In this document: in pieces, positions 43,590 to 52,757 of the stretch
Position numbering within the stretch: position 1 is the stretch's first letter
Layout: the number at the start of each line of letters is the position of its first letter
NCBI RefSeq assembly: GCF_001954275.1
Contig: NZ_MBEU01000010.1
Location: 248,001 to 312,000 of the forward strand
Origin: Mycobacterium sp. IS-836
Lineage (GTDB): Bacteria > Actinomycetota > Actinomycetes > Mycobacteriales > Mycobacteriaceae
Reading direction: 5' to 3'
Length of the DNA stretch: 64,000 nt
Program-made: the position numbers and the translations under genes
The notes under the pieces: model-generated
Databases searched by the model: none
Told to the model about the DNA's origin: nothing
What the model saw: the letters and a program-made list of their open reading frames with translations, nothing else

Positions 43590-45013
43590 CCGCCACCGCC
43601 CTGGTCGGTCGGCGCCGGCGCTTGGTTCGGCGGGGGCCCGGGCAGCGGACCGAACGCGGAGCCCGGGGCAGGTCCGGGCGCGGGACCCGCGCCGGCGGCG
43701 GCCGGTGCGGGGCCGTTCTGCGGGGCCGTCGGCAGCAGCAGGCTCTGCAGATCCGCCGGGTTCTGGGCGGGCGGCGGCGGGTGCGAGCCTTGGGCGGGTA
43801 TCCAGGTCAGCTGCGGAATCGGAGTCGCGGCCTTGGCCTGGGTCTCCGGGGTGTCGTAGATGATCTGGCCCTTGTACGCGGTGATCGTGTTGAGCGGGTG
43901 GAACATCACCGGCGGGTAGTTCACGGCGAGGCGGCGCAGCACCGGCCCCAGTCGCTCACGGCAGAGCTCCGCGCGCCTGAAGTAGTCCGGCGCTTCCGGC
44001 CCGCCGGCGGTCTCGAAGGAGCCACCGCAGATGAACTGCACCGGGTTGGCGAACTCGGGTATCGACAACAGGCCGTTCAGTGTGCCCTGCGCGGGGTCAT
44101 AGATGTTGTAGAAGTTCGCGATCCCGGGACCGGCGACGTGTAGCACCTGCTCGATATTGTCGCTCTGGTCACTCAGCGTCTGCGCAAAGTCGTTGAGGTT
44201 GTTGACCGTATCGACGATTGTCGAGTTGTTTTCGTGCAGGAATCCGCGGATATCCGAGAGCGCCTGGTTGAGCGTGCCCAGGGTGTTGTCCAGACGGCGC
44301 GAGCTGTCGGCGAGCACCTGCGACACCGACGCGACGTTTCCGGCGAACTGCACGATCTGTTCGTTACTCGACGACAGCGCGTTGACCAGGACCTGCAGAT
44401 TCTTGACGGTGCCGAATATGTCGCTGCGCGAATCCCCAAGCCGCCCAGCGGCTTGCGAAAGTTCACGCAGCGCGTTGTGGAACGATTCGCCCTTGCCGTC
44501 GAGCGTGTCGGCGGCCTGGTTGATCGCTCGTCCCAACGGACCCTGCGCCGACGCCGCCGTGGGACCGAGCTGGACGGCCAACTGGGTCAGGGCCTGTTTC
44601 ACCTCGTCCCATTCCACCGGGACCGCGGTGTGATTCAGGTCGATGCTTCCGCCATCGGGCAGCGCCGCCCCACCGGTGTATGCCGGCGCGAGCTGAATGA
44701 ACCGCGCCGACACCAGGTTGGGCGAGATGATGACGGCCTTGGCGTCCTTCGGGATTTTCACGTCCTTGGACACCGACATGGTGATCTTCACGTCGGACGG
44801 CCGCGGTTCGATCGTGTCGATCGAGCCGATCGGGACGCCGAGAACGCGCACCTGATCGCCGGGATAGAGACCGACGGCAGAGGTGAAGTAGCCGACGATC
44901 GTTCGGTTATTGCCTTGCGACGAAAGGACATACACGCCCCCCACCAGCACCGCGACGAGCGCGATGACGGTGGCGTAGCGCAGCCCCCGGCTGCCAGCGA
45001 TCCGAGTGGTCAT
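43586..45013 (-). CDS. mce4D: Mce4 subunit D
   Basis: A 475-residue Mce protein. Membrane helix about residues 12-30 (YATVIALVAVLVGGVYVLSS), MCE domain about 36-115 (TSAVGLYPGDQVRVLGVPIGSI), long helical domain and a Pro/Ala/Gly-rich C-terminal tail (about 410-475). The start overlaps the mce4C stop by 4 bp. One of six MCE subunits that form a lipid conduit across the periplasm. Counterpart of Rv3496c. Confidence 0.95.
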   Translation of the reverse strand: MTTRIAGSRGLRYATVIALVAVLVGGVYVLSSQGNNRTIVGYFTSAVGLYPGDQVRVLGVPIGSIDTIEPRPSDVKITMSVSKDVKIPKDAKAVIISPNLVSARFIQLAPAYTGGAALPDGGSIDLNHTAVPVEWDEVKQALTQLAVQLGPTAASAQGPLGRAINQAADTLDGKGESFHNALRELSQAAGRLGDSRSDIFGTVKNLQVLVNALSSSNEQIVQFAGNVASVSQVLADSSRRLDNTLGTLNQALSDIRGFLHENNSTIVDTVNNLNDFAQTLSDQSDNIEQVLHVAGPGIANFYNIYDPAQGTLNGLLSIPEFANPVQFICGGSFETAGGPEAPDYFRRAELCRERLGPVLRRLAVNYPPVMFHPLNTITAYKGQIIYDTPETQAKAATPIPQLTWIPAQGSHPPPPAQNPADLQSLLLPTAPQNGPAPAAAGAGPAPGPAPGSAFGPLPGPPPNQAPAPTDQGGGG

Positions 45014-46074
45014 GGTGACTTCGGCCTGATCACCCAGCGTTCTTGAATCAGTCCACGCAGGTAGTCCGACAGGCTGGCCGGCAGCTTGCCGGGCTGGTAG
45101 AAGAAGTCGAACACCATCGCCATCATCGGCGCGGGGAGCACGCTGTAGACGTTGACGTTGAACCCGGGCCCGGAGCCGACCACCTCACCCAGTTCGGTGG
45201 CGTAGGTGGGCAGTCGTTTGAGGGCTTCGGTGATGTAGTCGCGGCGCTCGTTGAGATTGGAGAGCACCTGGTTCAGCTTGCTTAGGGCCGGGCCGAACTC
45301 TTTTCGGTTGTCGGCGACGAAGCCGGAAATCTGTTGTGCCAACGGGCCGATACCCGCGATCAGCTGACCGATCGCGGCGCGCCGCTCGTCGAGCGCGGCG
45401 AACAACTCGTTACCGTCGTCGACCAGCCTATTGACCTGATCGGCGCGCTGCGCCAGCACCGACGTCACCGACTTCGCGTGCGCCAGCAGTCCCTGCAACG
45501 CTTCGTCACGGCGGTTCAGGGTACGGGACAGCGACGTCACCCCGTCCAGCGCGCCGCGCAGCTGCGGGGTGGCGTCGCGCAGCGTGTCGCTGAGCACGTT
45601 CAGGGACTGCTCGAACCGCGGCTTGTTCAGATCGTTCGCGTTTTGACCCAGATCCTCGAGCGCGCCGGCCAATGTGTAGGGGGTGGTCGTCCGGCTCAGC
45701 GGAATGGTGGTGCCCTTACCGGTGCCGGCCGGGGTCACGGAAATGGAGCGCTCGCCGAGGATGGTGTCGGTGCGGATGGCCGCGAGTGACTGGTCACCGA
45801 CGGCGACGTGGCGGTCGACGCTGAAGGTCACCTTGGCGCTGTCCCCGGCCAGGCCGACGGACTGCACTTTGCCGACCTTCAAGCCCGAGACGTATACGGC
45901 GTTGCCGGGTGAGATGCCGCCGGCGTCACTGAAGTAGGCGTCATATGTCTTGCCCTGCGGCCAAAACGGCAGCCCGGCGTAGCCGAAGGCGAGCAACACG
46001 ACGCAGACCACCAGCACCACGCCGAAGATGCCGGTGCGCAGCGGATCGCGGTCGCGCTTTCCACTACTTGACAA
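45010..46074 (-). CDS. mce4C: Mce4 subunit C
   Basis: A 354-residue Mce protein. Membrane helix about residues 13-36 (RTGIFGVVLVVCVVLLAFGYAGL), MCE domain about 40-118 (FSDAGGISPGNAVYVSGLKVGKVQ). The start is not certain: I use TTG at 46074 (MSSSGKRDRDPLRTG) because GGGGAGG lies 7 bp upstream and the resulting N-terminus resembles M. tuberculosis Mce4C; it overlaps the mce4B stop by 11 bp. A GTG 36 bp further upstream is the alternative. Counterpart of Rv3497c. Confidence 0.93.
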   Translation of the reverse strand: MSSSGKRDRDPLRTGIFGVVLVVCVVLLAFGYAGLPFWPQGKTYDAYFSDAGGISPGNAVYVSGLKVGKVQSVGLAGDSAKVTFSVDRHVAVGDQSLAAIRTDTILGERSISVTPAGTGKGTTIPLSRTTTPYTLAGALEDLGQNANDLNKPRFEQSLNVLSDTLRDATPQLRGALDGVTSLSRTLNRRDEALQGLLAHAKSVTSVLAQRADQVNRLVDDGNELFAALDERRAAIGQLIAGIGPLAQQISGFVADNRKEFGPALSKLNQVLSNLNERRDYITEALKRLPTYATELGEVVGSGPGFNVNVYSVLPAPMMAMVFDFFYQPGKLPASLSDYLRGLIQERWVIRPKSP

Positions 46075-47119
46075 ACGAGCACCTCCCCTTGCTGGGATCC
46101 ACCTGGCCACCCATGTTTATCAAGATGTCACTGCCCGCCGGTCCGTTGATCTTGAGCGAGACCGAGCAGAAGTAGATGTTGAAGAACGACCCATAGGCGC
46201 CGAGCGCCGCCAGCCGCAGGTAGTCCTCGCCCAGCTGCTCAACGTCGTTGTTTACCTCGGCCTTTCGGTTGTCGAGCTCGGTCGCGAGCGGCCGGGTATT
46301 TTCCAGGATGCCCTGCAGGGGCCGGCGCGAATTCTTCAGCAGCTCCGTCAAATCCGTCGTGGTCGCCGCCAGCGGCGGGATGGCGCCGGCGATCACGTCC
46401 TTGTTCTTGGCCAGTCCGCTGATCAATTGCTGCAGCTGGTCGACGCTGGCGGAGAACTGTGCGCTCTTTTGGTCGACGGTTCCCAGCACCGTGTTGAGGT
46501 TGTTGATGGTGTCACCGATGAGTTGGTCGCGCTGCCCCAGCGCCGTCGAGAACGCACTGGTATCGGCCAGCACGTTCGACAACGCTCCACCCTGGCCCTG
46601 CAGCAACTGGATGACCGCGCTGCTGATGGTGTTGACCTTCTCGGCGTCCAGGCCCTTGACCAGCGGCCGCAGCCCGCCCAACAGCGCATCGAGATCCAGC
46701 GCGGGTTGGGTGTGTTGGGCATTGATCGTGCCGCCCGGCGCCAGCTTGCGCAGTTCCCCGGGCCCGGAGGTGATTTCGAGGAACCGGTCACCGACCAGGT
46801 TTTCGTACCGGATCACCGCACGCGTCGACGAATACAGGGTGTAACGCTGGTCGACACCGAATTTCACGTCAATGGTGTTGTCGGGGTTGAGCTTTACGCC
46901 GGACACCGAGCCGACTGGCACGCCGGCGATGCGCACCTTCTGGCCGGCCTTCAGCTTGGTCACGTCGATAAAGGTTGCGTGGTAGGTGTTTTCGGAACCG
47001 AACCGCAAATCACCGAAGATCACCACCAGACCCGAGGCCACGATCAGCATCGCCACGGCGAAGATGCTGACCTTGATCACCATCGACCGGTGCGACGGCA
47101 TGCCCGCGGTGGCCGCCAT
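46064..47119 (-). CDS. mce4B: Mce4 subunit B
   Basis: A 351-residue Mce protein. Membrane helix about residues 14-34 (VIKVSIFAVAMLIVASGLVVI), MCE domain about 42-120 (FIDVTKLKAGQKVRIAGVPVGSVSG), helical C-terminal region with a conserved FNIYFCSVSLKINGPAG near the end. The ATG overlaps the mce4A stop by 1 bp (TGATG). Counterpart of Rv3498c. Confidence 0.95.
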   Translation of the reverse strand: MAATAGMPSHRSMVIKVSIFAVAMLIVASGLVVIFGDLRFGSENTYHATFIDVTKLKAGQKVRIAGVPVGSVSGVKLNPDNTIDVKFGVDQRYTLYSSTRAVIRYENLVGDRFLEITSGPGELRKLAPGGTINAQHTQPALDLDALLGGLRPLVKGLDAEKVNTISSAVIQLLQGQGGALSNVLADTSAFSTALGQRDQLIGDTINNLNTVLGTVDQKSAQFSASVDQLQQLISGLAKNKDVIAGAIPPLAATTTDLTELLKNSRRPLQGILENTRPLATELDNRKAEVNNDVEQLGEDYLRLAALGAYGSFFNIYFCSVSLKINGPAGSDILINMGGQVDPSKGRCSFVK

Positions 47120-48321
47120 CAGAAGTCATCCCGTTCCGCGAAGGCGCCATGGAACAAGAACTGCAGCGTCGAGGGTGCGTCGAACTGAAGTTCGGTGAAC
47201 GGCTCGTACGGGACGTTCGCATTGTCGGTGACCAAGAACGGCGCGCGGTAGAACGATCCGCCGGTCTGCTTGGTCGGGATGTCGGGCAGACCGCGGCAGT
47301 TCGGGCCTCCGGAGGCGTTGACGATCGGCAGCGACTCCGGATAGGTGTACGAGGGCGCGCCCAACACGAAGCTCGAGGACGTGAACAGACCCGCCTTGCG
47401 GACACCGAGCAGCGGGGCGAATTCCTTGATACCGCGCTCGATACCGGCGAACAGGCAGCCGAATTCCGGCGAGTAGTCGTGGGCCACCTTGATCGGCGCC
47501 CGCAGCCTGTTGATGGCGTCGATCAAGTTCTGCTCGGCCGGCGCCAACGTATCGTAGGCGTTGTTTGCCAGACCGATCGTTGCCAGCAGCGTGTCGTTGA
47601 GGTCCTTCTGTTTGTCGACGACCGTCCGGTTGATCGTCGGCAGGTTGTCGAACACGGTGTTCAGGTCGGGTGCGGCGTCGGCGTAGTTGTTTGTGACGAT
47701 GCCGGTCTTGCGGAAGTCCTCTTGCAGGGCGGGCAGCTTCGGGTTCGATTGCCGCGCCAGCGTATTCAGTCCGGAGAGCAGCGAGCCGAAGTCGTCACCG
47801 TGACCGCGCAAGCCTTCGGCCAGCGCGCTGAGCGTCCCGTTCAACTCGACCGGGTCGATCTTGTGCAGCAGGTTGATCAGCGACTGGAACAAGGTGTTGA
47901 CTTCCAGCGACACCGCCGAGGCCTCCACATGCGCGTCGGGGCGCAGCGTCGTCGGCGAGGGCGTCTGGGGCGGAATGAATTCCACCGACTTGGCCCCGAA
48001 GATGGTGTTGCCCGCGATGTGTACCACCGCGTTGGACGGGATGAAGTGCATCTGGTCGCTGTTGATGGCCAGCGTCAGCCGGGCCTGGTCGCCGCTGTAG
48101 CTGATGTCGGAGACCTTGCCGATCTGAAGGCCCCGGTATTTGACCTTGGCGCCCTTGTCCATGACCAGTCCGGCCCGCGGCGCCGAGACGGTGACCGTGT
48201 CGATCGAGGCGAAAGCCGCCGTGTAGGAGAGGTAAGTCCCGACGGTGAACGCCACTATCAAGCCGGCCAGCAGCGCTGCTGCCAGCCGGACGGTGCTACG
48301 TCGCGATTCGCCTTCTGCCAT
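47119..48321 (-). CDS. mce4A: Mce4 subunit A
   Basis: A 400-residue Mce protein and the first MCE subunit of the operon. Membrane helix about residues 10-30 (LAAALLAGLIVAFTVGTYLSY), MCE domain about 40-118 (VSAPRAGLVMDKGAKVKYRGLQIGKVSDI), then the helical 'cholesterol uptake porin' region (FQSLINLLHKIDPVELNGTLSALAEGL). It is separated by 18 bp from yrbE4B. Counterpart of Rv3499c. Confidence 0.96.
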   Translation of the reverse strand: MAEGESRRSTVRLAAALLAGLIVAFTVGTYLSYTAAFASIDTVTVSAPRAGLVMDKGAKVKYRGLQIGKVSDISYSGDQARLTLAINSDQMHFIPSNAVVHIAGNTIFGAKSVEFIPPQTPSPTTLRPDAHVEASAVSLEVNTLFQSLINLLHKIDPVELNGTLSALAEGLRGHGDDFGSLLSGLNTLARQSNPKLPALQEDFRKTGIVTNNYADAAPDLNTVFDNLPTINRTVVDKQKDLNDTLLATIGLANNAYDTLAPAEQNLIDAINRLRAPIKVAHDYSPEFGCLFAGIERGIKEFAPLLGVRKAGLFTSSSFVLGAPSYTYPESLPIVNASGGPNCRGLPDIPTKQTGGSFYRAPFLVTDNANVPYEPFTELQFDAPSTLQFLFHGAFAERDDF

Positions 48322-48339
48322 GTCTTTTAAGCGGTCCTC

Positions 48340-49185
48340 TTATCCGGAGAGGTTGAAGTTACCGGACGCGCCATAAACGGCGAGCGAGATGAACAAAGTA
48401 ATGACGACGACGACGATCAGCGAGGTGCGCACGGCCTGGCCGACCGCGATGCCCACGCCGACCGGTCCGCCATGGGCGTTGTAGCCGTAATAGGTATGGA
48501 CGAGCATCACCGCGATGGACATCACGATCGCCTGCAGGAACGACCACAACAGGTCCGACGGGATGAGGAAGGTATTGAAGTAGTGGTCGTAGAGGCCTTT
48601 GGATTGCCCGTTGATGTACACGGTGGTGAACCGGGCGGCAAAGAACGCGGCGAGCACCGACAGCGAGTACAGCGGAACGATCGCGATGAGACCGGCGATC
48701 AAGCGTGTCGACACCAGGTAGGAAACCGAGTGCACCGCCATGCACTCGACGGCGTCGATCTCTTCGGATACCCGCATGGCACCCAGTTGCGCGGTGGCGC
48801 CGGCACCGATGGTGGCCGCCAGCGCGATGCCCGCGATCACCGGGGCGACGACGCGGACGTTGAGGAATGCCGAGAGGAAGCCGGTCAGCGCCTCGATACC
48901 GATGTTGCCCAGTGACGCATAGCCTTGCACGGCGATGACCCCACCGGAGGCCAGCGTCAGGAAGGCCGCGACGCCGACCGTGCCGCCGATCATGACGAGC
49001 GCGCCTGCGCCCATCGTCATCTCGGCAACGTTGCGGATCGTCTCCTTGCGGTAGCGGGTGAGCGCGTTAGGGACGTAACGAATGGTTTCGCCGAAGAACA
49101 GGGCCTGCTCGCCGAAGTCGTCAACCGGCCCTTGGAGCACCCGCGACACCGCATTGCGTAACCGGTAAGTGATGTCGTAGCTCAT
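48340..49185 (-). CDS. yrbE4B: Mce4 permease subunit YrbE4B
   Basis: A 281-residue MlaE/YrbE-type integral membrane protein with five to six helices. The EQ-loop-like stretch MRVSEEIDAVECMAVHSVSYLVSTRL (about 134-160) is the site that contacts the Mce ATPase (MceG/Mkl, encoded elsewhere). With YrbE4A it forms the membrane channel of the sterol importer. 19 bp after yrbE4A. Counterpart of Rv3500c. Confidence 0.96.
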   Translation of the reverse strand: MSYDITYRLRNAVSRVLQGPVDDFGEQALFFGETIRYVPNALTRYRKETIRNVAEMTMGAGALVMIGGTVGVAAFLTLASGGVIAVQGYASLGNIGIEALTGFLSAFLNVRVVAPVIAGIALAATIGAGATAQLGAMRVSEEIDAVECMAVHSVSYLVSTRLIAGLIAIVPLYSLSVLAAFFAARFTTVYINGQSKGLYDHYFNTFLIPSDLLWSFLQAIVMSIAVMLVHTYYGYNAHGGPVGVGIAVGQAVRTSLIVVVVITLFISLAVYGASGNFNLSG

Positions 49186-49204
49186 CGGTTGCCCACTCGT
49201 CTCA

Positions 49205-49969
49205 TCACTTAGCCGTAATCCGCACGCCGATGGCGGTCATGACCACGTTGATGACGAACAGGCAGATGAACGCGTAGACGACGGTTTCGTTGACGGCATT
49301 GCCGACGCCCTTGGGCCCGCCCTTGACGGTGAGGCCGCGGTAACACCCGACGAGGCCGGCCATCACACCGAACAGCAGCGCCTTCACTTCGGCGAGCACC
49401 AGCTCGCGCAGGCCGGTGAGAACCGTCAGCCCGTTGATGAACGCGCCGGGGTTGACGCCCTGAAGAAAGACGGAGAACACATAGCCGCCGGACAAACCGA
49501 TCGCGCACACCAGACCGTTGAGCAACAGCGCGACCACGGTGGACGCCAAAACCCTTGGGACGACGAGCCGTTGGATCGGGTCGATGCCCAGCACCCGCAT
49601 CGCGTCGATTTCCTCGCGGATGGTGCGGGCACCCAGGTCGGCGCAGATCGCGGTGGCCCCGGCCCCGGCCACGACGAGGACCGTCACCACCGGGCCCAGC
49701 TGGGTGATGGTGCCGAATGCCGTTCCGGCGCCGGATAAGTCGGCCGCACCGATTTCGCGCAGCAGGATGTTGAGGGTGAATGCCACCAGGACGGTGAAGG
49801 GGATGGACACCAGCAGGGTGGGGACCAGTGAGACGCGGGCGATCATCCACGTCTGGTCCAGAAACTCGCCGAATTGAAACGGCCGGCGGAAAGCCGCGCG
49901 GCCCGTATCGATCATCATCTCGAAGAACCCGCCGACAGCGCGAGCGGGCACCGCAAGTTGCTCTCTCAA
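49205..49969 (-). CDS. yrbE4A: Mce4 permease subunit YrbE4A
   Basis: A 254-residue MlaE-type permease. Core sequence TIREEIDAMRVLGIDPIQRLVVPRVLA (about 117-143) is the ATPase-coupling EQ loop; helices flank it. First gene of the mce4 operon. TTG at 49969 gives MREQLAVPARAVGGFF, corresponding to the M. tuberculosis N-terminus, with a G-rich ribosome site upstream; GTG at 49978 is nearly as good. The 236-bp leader carries a hairpin and a one-mismatch KstR-type site. Counterpart of Rv3501c. Confidence 0.94.
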   Translation of the reverse strand: MREQLAVPARAVGGFFEMMIDTGRAAFRRPFQFGEFLDQTWMIARVSLVPTLLVSIPFTVLVAFTLNILLREIGAADLSGAGTAFGTITQLGPVVTVLVVAGAGATAICADLGARTIREEIDAMRVLGIDPIQRLVVPRVLASTVVALLLNGLVCAIGLSGGYVFSVFLQGVNPGAFINGLTVLTGLRELVLAEVKALLFGVMAGLVGCYRGLTVKGGPKGVGNAVNETVVYAFICLFVINVVMTAIGVRITAK

Positions 49970-50069
49970 CTCAGGCACCCCCCTCTGCTGCTCGCGGCGA
50001 AGCCTATGTTTCGCCTTAGCGCGGCCTTCGGACACAAGCGGCTCGGAGTGAGCCGGATCATATTAACTC

Positions 50070-50106
50070 AGAGAAAGTGCACGCTGTCAATGAACAGCAT
50101 TTCTCT
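50070..50106. promoter_or_regulatory. Hairpin in the mce4 operon leader
   Basis: AGAGAAA (50070-50076) pairs with TTTCTCT (50100-50106), and inside it GCTGT (50083-50087) with ACAGC (50094-50098), around loop CAATGA. The six-base GTGCAC on one side forms an internal bulge. It lies about 100 bp before yrbE4A and could be an operator, a leader RNA structure or a terminator of the upstream hsd4A transcript. Confidence 0.45.
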
Positions 50107-50155
50107 ATCCAAAACGTTAATTTGTCCAGGTCAGGCCGTTGCGCCGTTATCAATC

Positions 50156-50169
50156 TGACACATGTTCTA
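50156..50169. promoter_or_regulatory. KstR-type box (one mismatch) upstream of mce4
   Basis: TGACACATGTTCTA matches TNNAACNNGTTNNA except for C instead of A at position 4. It is 187 bp before the yrbE4A start. KstR control of mce4 is established in M. tuberculosis and M. smegmatis; use of this particular site is inferred. Confidence 0.55.
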
Positions 50170-50205
50170 CTGGCCGATTCCCCCCCGTCGACTAGCCCTA
50201 CATCG

Positions 50206-51120
50206 CTATTGCTCCATCAGCCCAGTCGCGGAAAAATTCTTTTCCGAATCACGTCCAGCAAAGTAATCCTGCAACGTGTTGCTCAGTGCAGCCGGGTCCC
50301 AGGCCGCTCCCTCGGCGATGAACCTGTGCTCAGCGGTCGGTGCCGCAACCAACGTCACCTGAGGACCGTAGACGATGAACACCTGCCCGTTGACCTCCGC
50401 GGCGGCGGGCGATGACAGGAACTGGACCAGGTTCACCACGTGCTCCGGCGACAGCGGGTCGACGCCGCCTTCCTCTATATCTGGTGCGTCGCCGAACACG
50501 TCGGCCGTCATGGCGGTGCGGGCCCGCGGACAGATCGCGTTGGCGCAGACCCCGTAACGGCCCAGCGCCCGGGCGGCCGTCAAGGTCAGCGAGATGATGC
50601 CCGCCTTGGCGGCCCCGTAGTTGGCCTGCCCTACGGGCCCCACCAGGCCCGCCTCTGACGCGGTGTTGACGATCCGGCCGAAGACCGATCCGCCCGCGTC
50701 CTTGGCCTTGGAGCGCCAGTAGGTGGCCGCGTTGCGCGTGAGCAGGAAATGGCCGCGCAGATGAACCGCGATGACGAGGTCCCATTCCTCGTCGGACATG
50801 TTGAACAGCATCCGGTCGCGGGTGATCCCGGCGTTGTTCACCACGATGTCCAGGCCGCCCAGGCCGTCGGCCGTGGCCACCAGCTCGTCGGCGGTCGCGC
50901 GCTGGCTGATGTCGCCGGCAACGGCGACGGCTTTGGAGCCGGCGGCGCTGATCTCGTCGATGACGTCGGAAGCGTCCAGCGCGGTGGCGATGTCGTTGAC
51001 GACGACGGTGGCGCCCAGCCGGGCCAGGCCCAGCGCCTCGGCCCGTCCCAGGCCCGCGGCCGCACCGGTCACCACCGCGACCTTTCCGGATAGATCGGTC
51101 GCGTTCGTGCTGCTAGTCAA
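50206..51120 (-). CDS. hsd4A: 17-beta-hydroxysteroid / 3-hydroxyacyl-CoA dehydrogenase (Rv3502c/Hsd4A type)
   Basis: A 304-residue SDR of the multifunctional-enzyme-2 type. TGAAAGLGRAEA (about residues 18-29), NNAGITRDRMLFNM (about 94), catalytic Ser in NTASEAGLVG and Tyr/Lys in YGAAKAGI (about 171). The C-terminal extension of about 60 residues is typical of this subfamily. Hsd4A enzymes oxidise hydroxyacyl-CoA intermediates of the sterol side chain and 17-beta-hydroxysteroids. It lies 44 bp after fdxD, probably in one transcript controlled by the KstR box at 51465. Counterpart of Rv3502c. Confidence 0.92.
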   Translation of the reverse strand: MTSSTNATDLSGKVAVVTGAAAGLGRAEALGLARLGATVVVNDIATALDASDVIDEISAAGSKAVAVAGDISQRATADELVATADGLGGLDIVVNNAGITRDRMLFNMSDEEWDLVIAVHLRGHFLLTRNAATYWRSKAKDAGGSVFGRIVNTASEAGLVGPVGQANYGAAKAGIISLTLTAARALGRYGVCANAICPRARTAMTADVFGDAPDIEEGGVDPLSPEHVVNLVQFLSSPAAAEVNGQVFIVYGPQVTLVAAPTAEHRFIAEGAAWDPAALSNTLQDYFAGRDSEKNFSATGLMEQ

Positions 51121-51164
51121 TTTATGAATACCTCTAGTTTCGGGTTACCGGTGCCGGTCGCGGC

Positions 51165-51356
51165 CTAGCCCTCGCGCAGCAACGCAGCGCGCGGGCATTC
51201 GGCGATCGCCTGCTCGGCCAGTTGTTCTTGGTCGGAGGGAATCGGATCGGTCTTCACGACCGCATAGTCCTCATCGTCCAGGTCGAAGATATCCGGCGCG
51301 ATTCCCAAGCACACCGCGTTACCTTCACACCGGTCACGATCGACGATCACCCGCAC
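51165..51356 (-). CDS. fdxD: 3Fe-4S ferredoxin FdxD
   Basis: A 63-residue ferredoxin: Cys10 and Cys16 in RCEGNAVC and Cys54 in AECPRAAL ligate a 3Fe-4S cluster. GTG start with AAGGAGG 5 bp upstream. The likely partner is a steroid P450 such as CYP142 (encoded at 62.8-63.95 kb) or CYP125. Counterpart of Rv3503c, and divergent from fadE26 across a KstR box. Confidence 0.95.
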   Translation of the reverse strand: MRVIVDRDRCEGNAVCLGIAPDIFDLDDEDYAVVKTDPIPSDQEQLAEQAIAECPRAALLREG

Positions 51357-51464
51357 GGCACCCTCCTTGAACCTGGCCTTCAACCTGAGCACGCGCCCCA
51401 TCGGTAGGTAGTTCCACCATAGGGCCCCGGTGCGTCTGGCGAAATGGTCGCTGGATTCCCAGAC

Positions 51465-51478
51465 TAGAACGTGTTACA
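51465..51478. promoter_or_regulatory. KstR box between fdxD and fadE26
   Basis: TAGAACGTGTTACA matches TNNAACNNGTTNNA fully and is identical to the box at 60880-60893. It lies 81 bp before fadE26 and 108 bp before fdxD, so it can control both directions. Confidence 0.85.
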
Positions 51479-51558
51479 ACCGGGAAGACGAACGGGTAGC
51501 CGTTGGTCGAGCCGCGGCCGCCAGAATGGCCGGTCACGTTGAACAAAGGACGGCTGGA

Positions 51559-52740
51559 ATGCGCATCAGTTACACCCCTGAACAGGAGGAGCTGCGTCGC
51601 GAGCTGCGGTCGTACTTCACCACGCTGATGACCCCGGAGCGCCGCGAGGCGCTGAGCTCGACGCAGGGCGAAATCGGCGTCGGCAACGTGTACCGGGAGA
51701 CGGTCGCGCAGATGGGCAAGGACGGCTGGCTCACCCTGAACTGGCCCAAGGAGTACGGCGGCCAGGACCGGTCCCCGATGGACTCGTTGATCTTCACCGA
51801 CGAGGCCGCGATCGCCGGGGCGCCGGTGCCGTTCCTGACCATCAACAGCGTGGCGCCGACGATCATGGCCTTCGGCACCGACGAGCAGAAGAAGTTCTTC
51901 CTGCCCAAGATCGCGGCGGGCGACCTGCACTTCTCGATCGGTTACTCCGAGCCGGGCGCCGGCACCGACCTGGCCAACCTGCGCACCACCGCGGTCCGCG
52001 ACGGCGACGACTATGTGGTCAACGGCCAGAAGATGTGGACCAGCCTGATTCAGTATGCGGACTACGTCTGGTTGGCGGTGCGCACCAACGCCGAGGCGAA
52101 AAAGCACCGGGGCATTTCGGTGCTGATCGTCCCGACGACCGCGGACGGCTTCTCCTGGACGCCGGTACACACCATGGCCGGCCCCGACACCAGCGCCACC
52201 TACTACTCCGACGTCCGAGTGCCGGTGACCAACCTGGTCGGCGAGGAGAACGGCGGCTGGAAGCTGGTGACCAACCAGCTGAACCACGAGCGGGTCGCCC
52301 TGGTGTCGGCGCAGCCCATCATCGTGGCCCTGCGCGAGGTCCGTGAGTGGGCGCAGCACACCAAGGACGCCAGCGGGGCCCGGCTCATCGACTCGGAGTG
52401 GGTGCAGCTCAACCTTGCCCGCGTGCACGCCAAGGCCGAGGTTCTCAAGCTGATCAACTGGGAGCTGGCGTCGGCGGCGAGTGAGAACCTGGGGCCGGCC
52501 GACGCGTCGGCGGCCAAGGTGTTCGGCACCGAGCTGGCCACCGAGGCCTACCGGCTGCTGATGGAGGTCCTGGGCACCGCGGCGACGCTGCGTCCGGACT
52601 CGCCGGGTGCGCTGTTGCGCGGCCGCGTCGAGCGGATGCACCGGGCGTGCCTGATCCTCACCTTCGGGGGCGGTACCAACGAAGTGCAGCGCGACATCAT
52701 CGGGATGGTCGCGCTGGGATTGCCCCGAGCCAGCCGCTGA
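51559..52740 (+). CDS. fadE26: Acyl-CoA dehydrogenase subunit FadE26 (ChsE4)
   Basis: A 393-residue acyl-CoA dehydrogenase. GYSEPGAGTDLANLRTTA (about residues 128-145) is the FAD/substrate signature, KMWTS follows, and the C-terminal FGGGTNEVQRDIIGMVALGLPR is typical. With FadE27 it forms the alpha2-beta2 ChsE4-ChsE5 enzyme, which dehydrogenates the 3-oxo-cholest-4-en-26-oyl-CoA side chain. ATG at 51559 (MRISYTPEQEELRR) follows AAAGGA. Gap to fadE27 is 17 bp. Counterpart of Rv3504. Confidence 0.95.
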   Translation: MRISYTPEQEELRRELRSYFTTLMTPERREALSSTQGEIGVGNVYRETVAQMGKDGWLTLNWPKEYGGQDRSPMDSLIFTDEAAIAGAPVPFLTINSVAPTIMAFGTDEQKKFFLPKIAAGDLHFSIGYSEPGAGTDLANLRTTAVRDGDDYVVNGQKMWTSLIQYADYVWLAVRTNAEAKKHRGISVLIVPTTADGFSWTPVHTMAGPDTSATYYSDVRVPVTNLVGEENGGWKLVTNQLNHERVALVSAQPIIVALREVREWAQHTKDASGARLIDSEWVQLNLARVHAKAEVLKLINWELASAASENLGPADASAAKVFGTELATEAYRLLMEVLGTAATLRPDSPGALLRGRVERMHRACLILTFGGGTNEVQRDIIGMVALGLPRASR

Positions 52741-52757
52741 ATTAAGGACGAACATTC

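Noticed and set aside
46075..46110. Longer mce4C start at GTG 46110
   Set aside because: Adds residues inside mce4B without resemblance to Mce4C, and the ribosome site lies downstream of it; kept only as an alternative.
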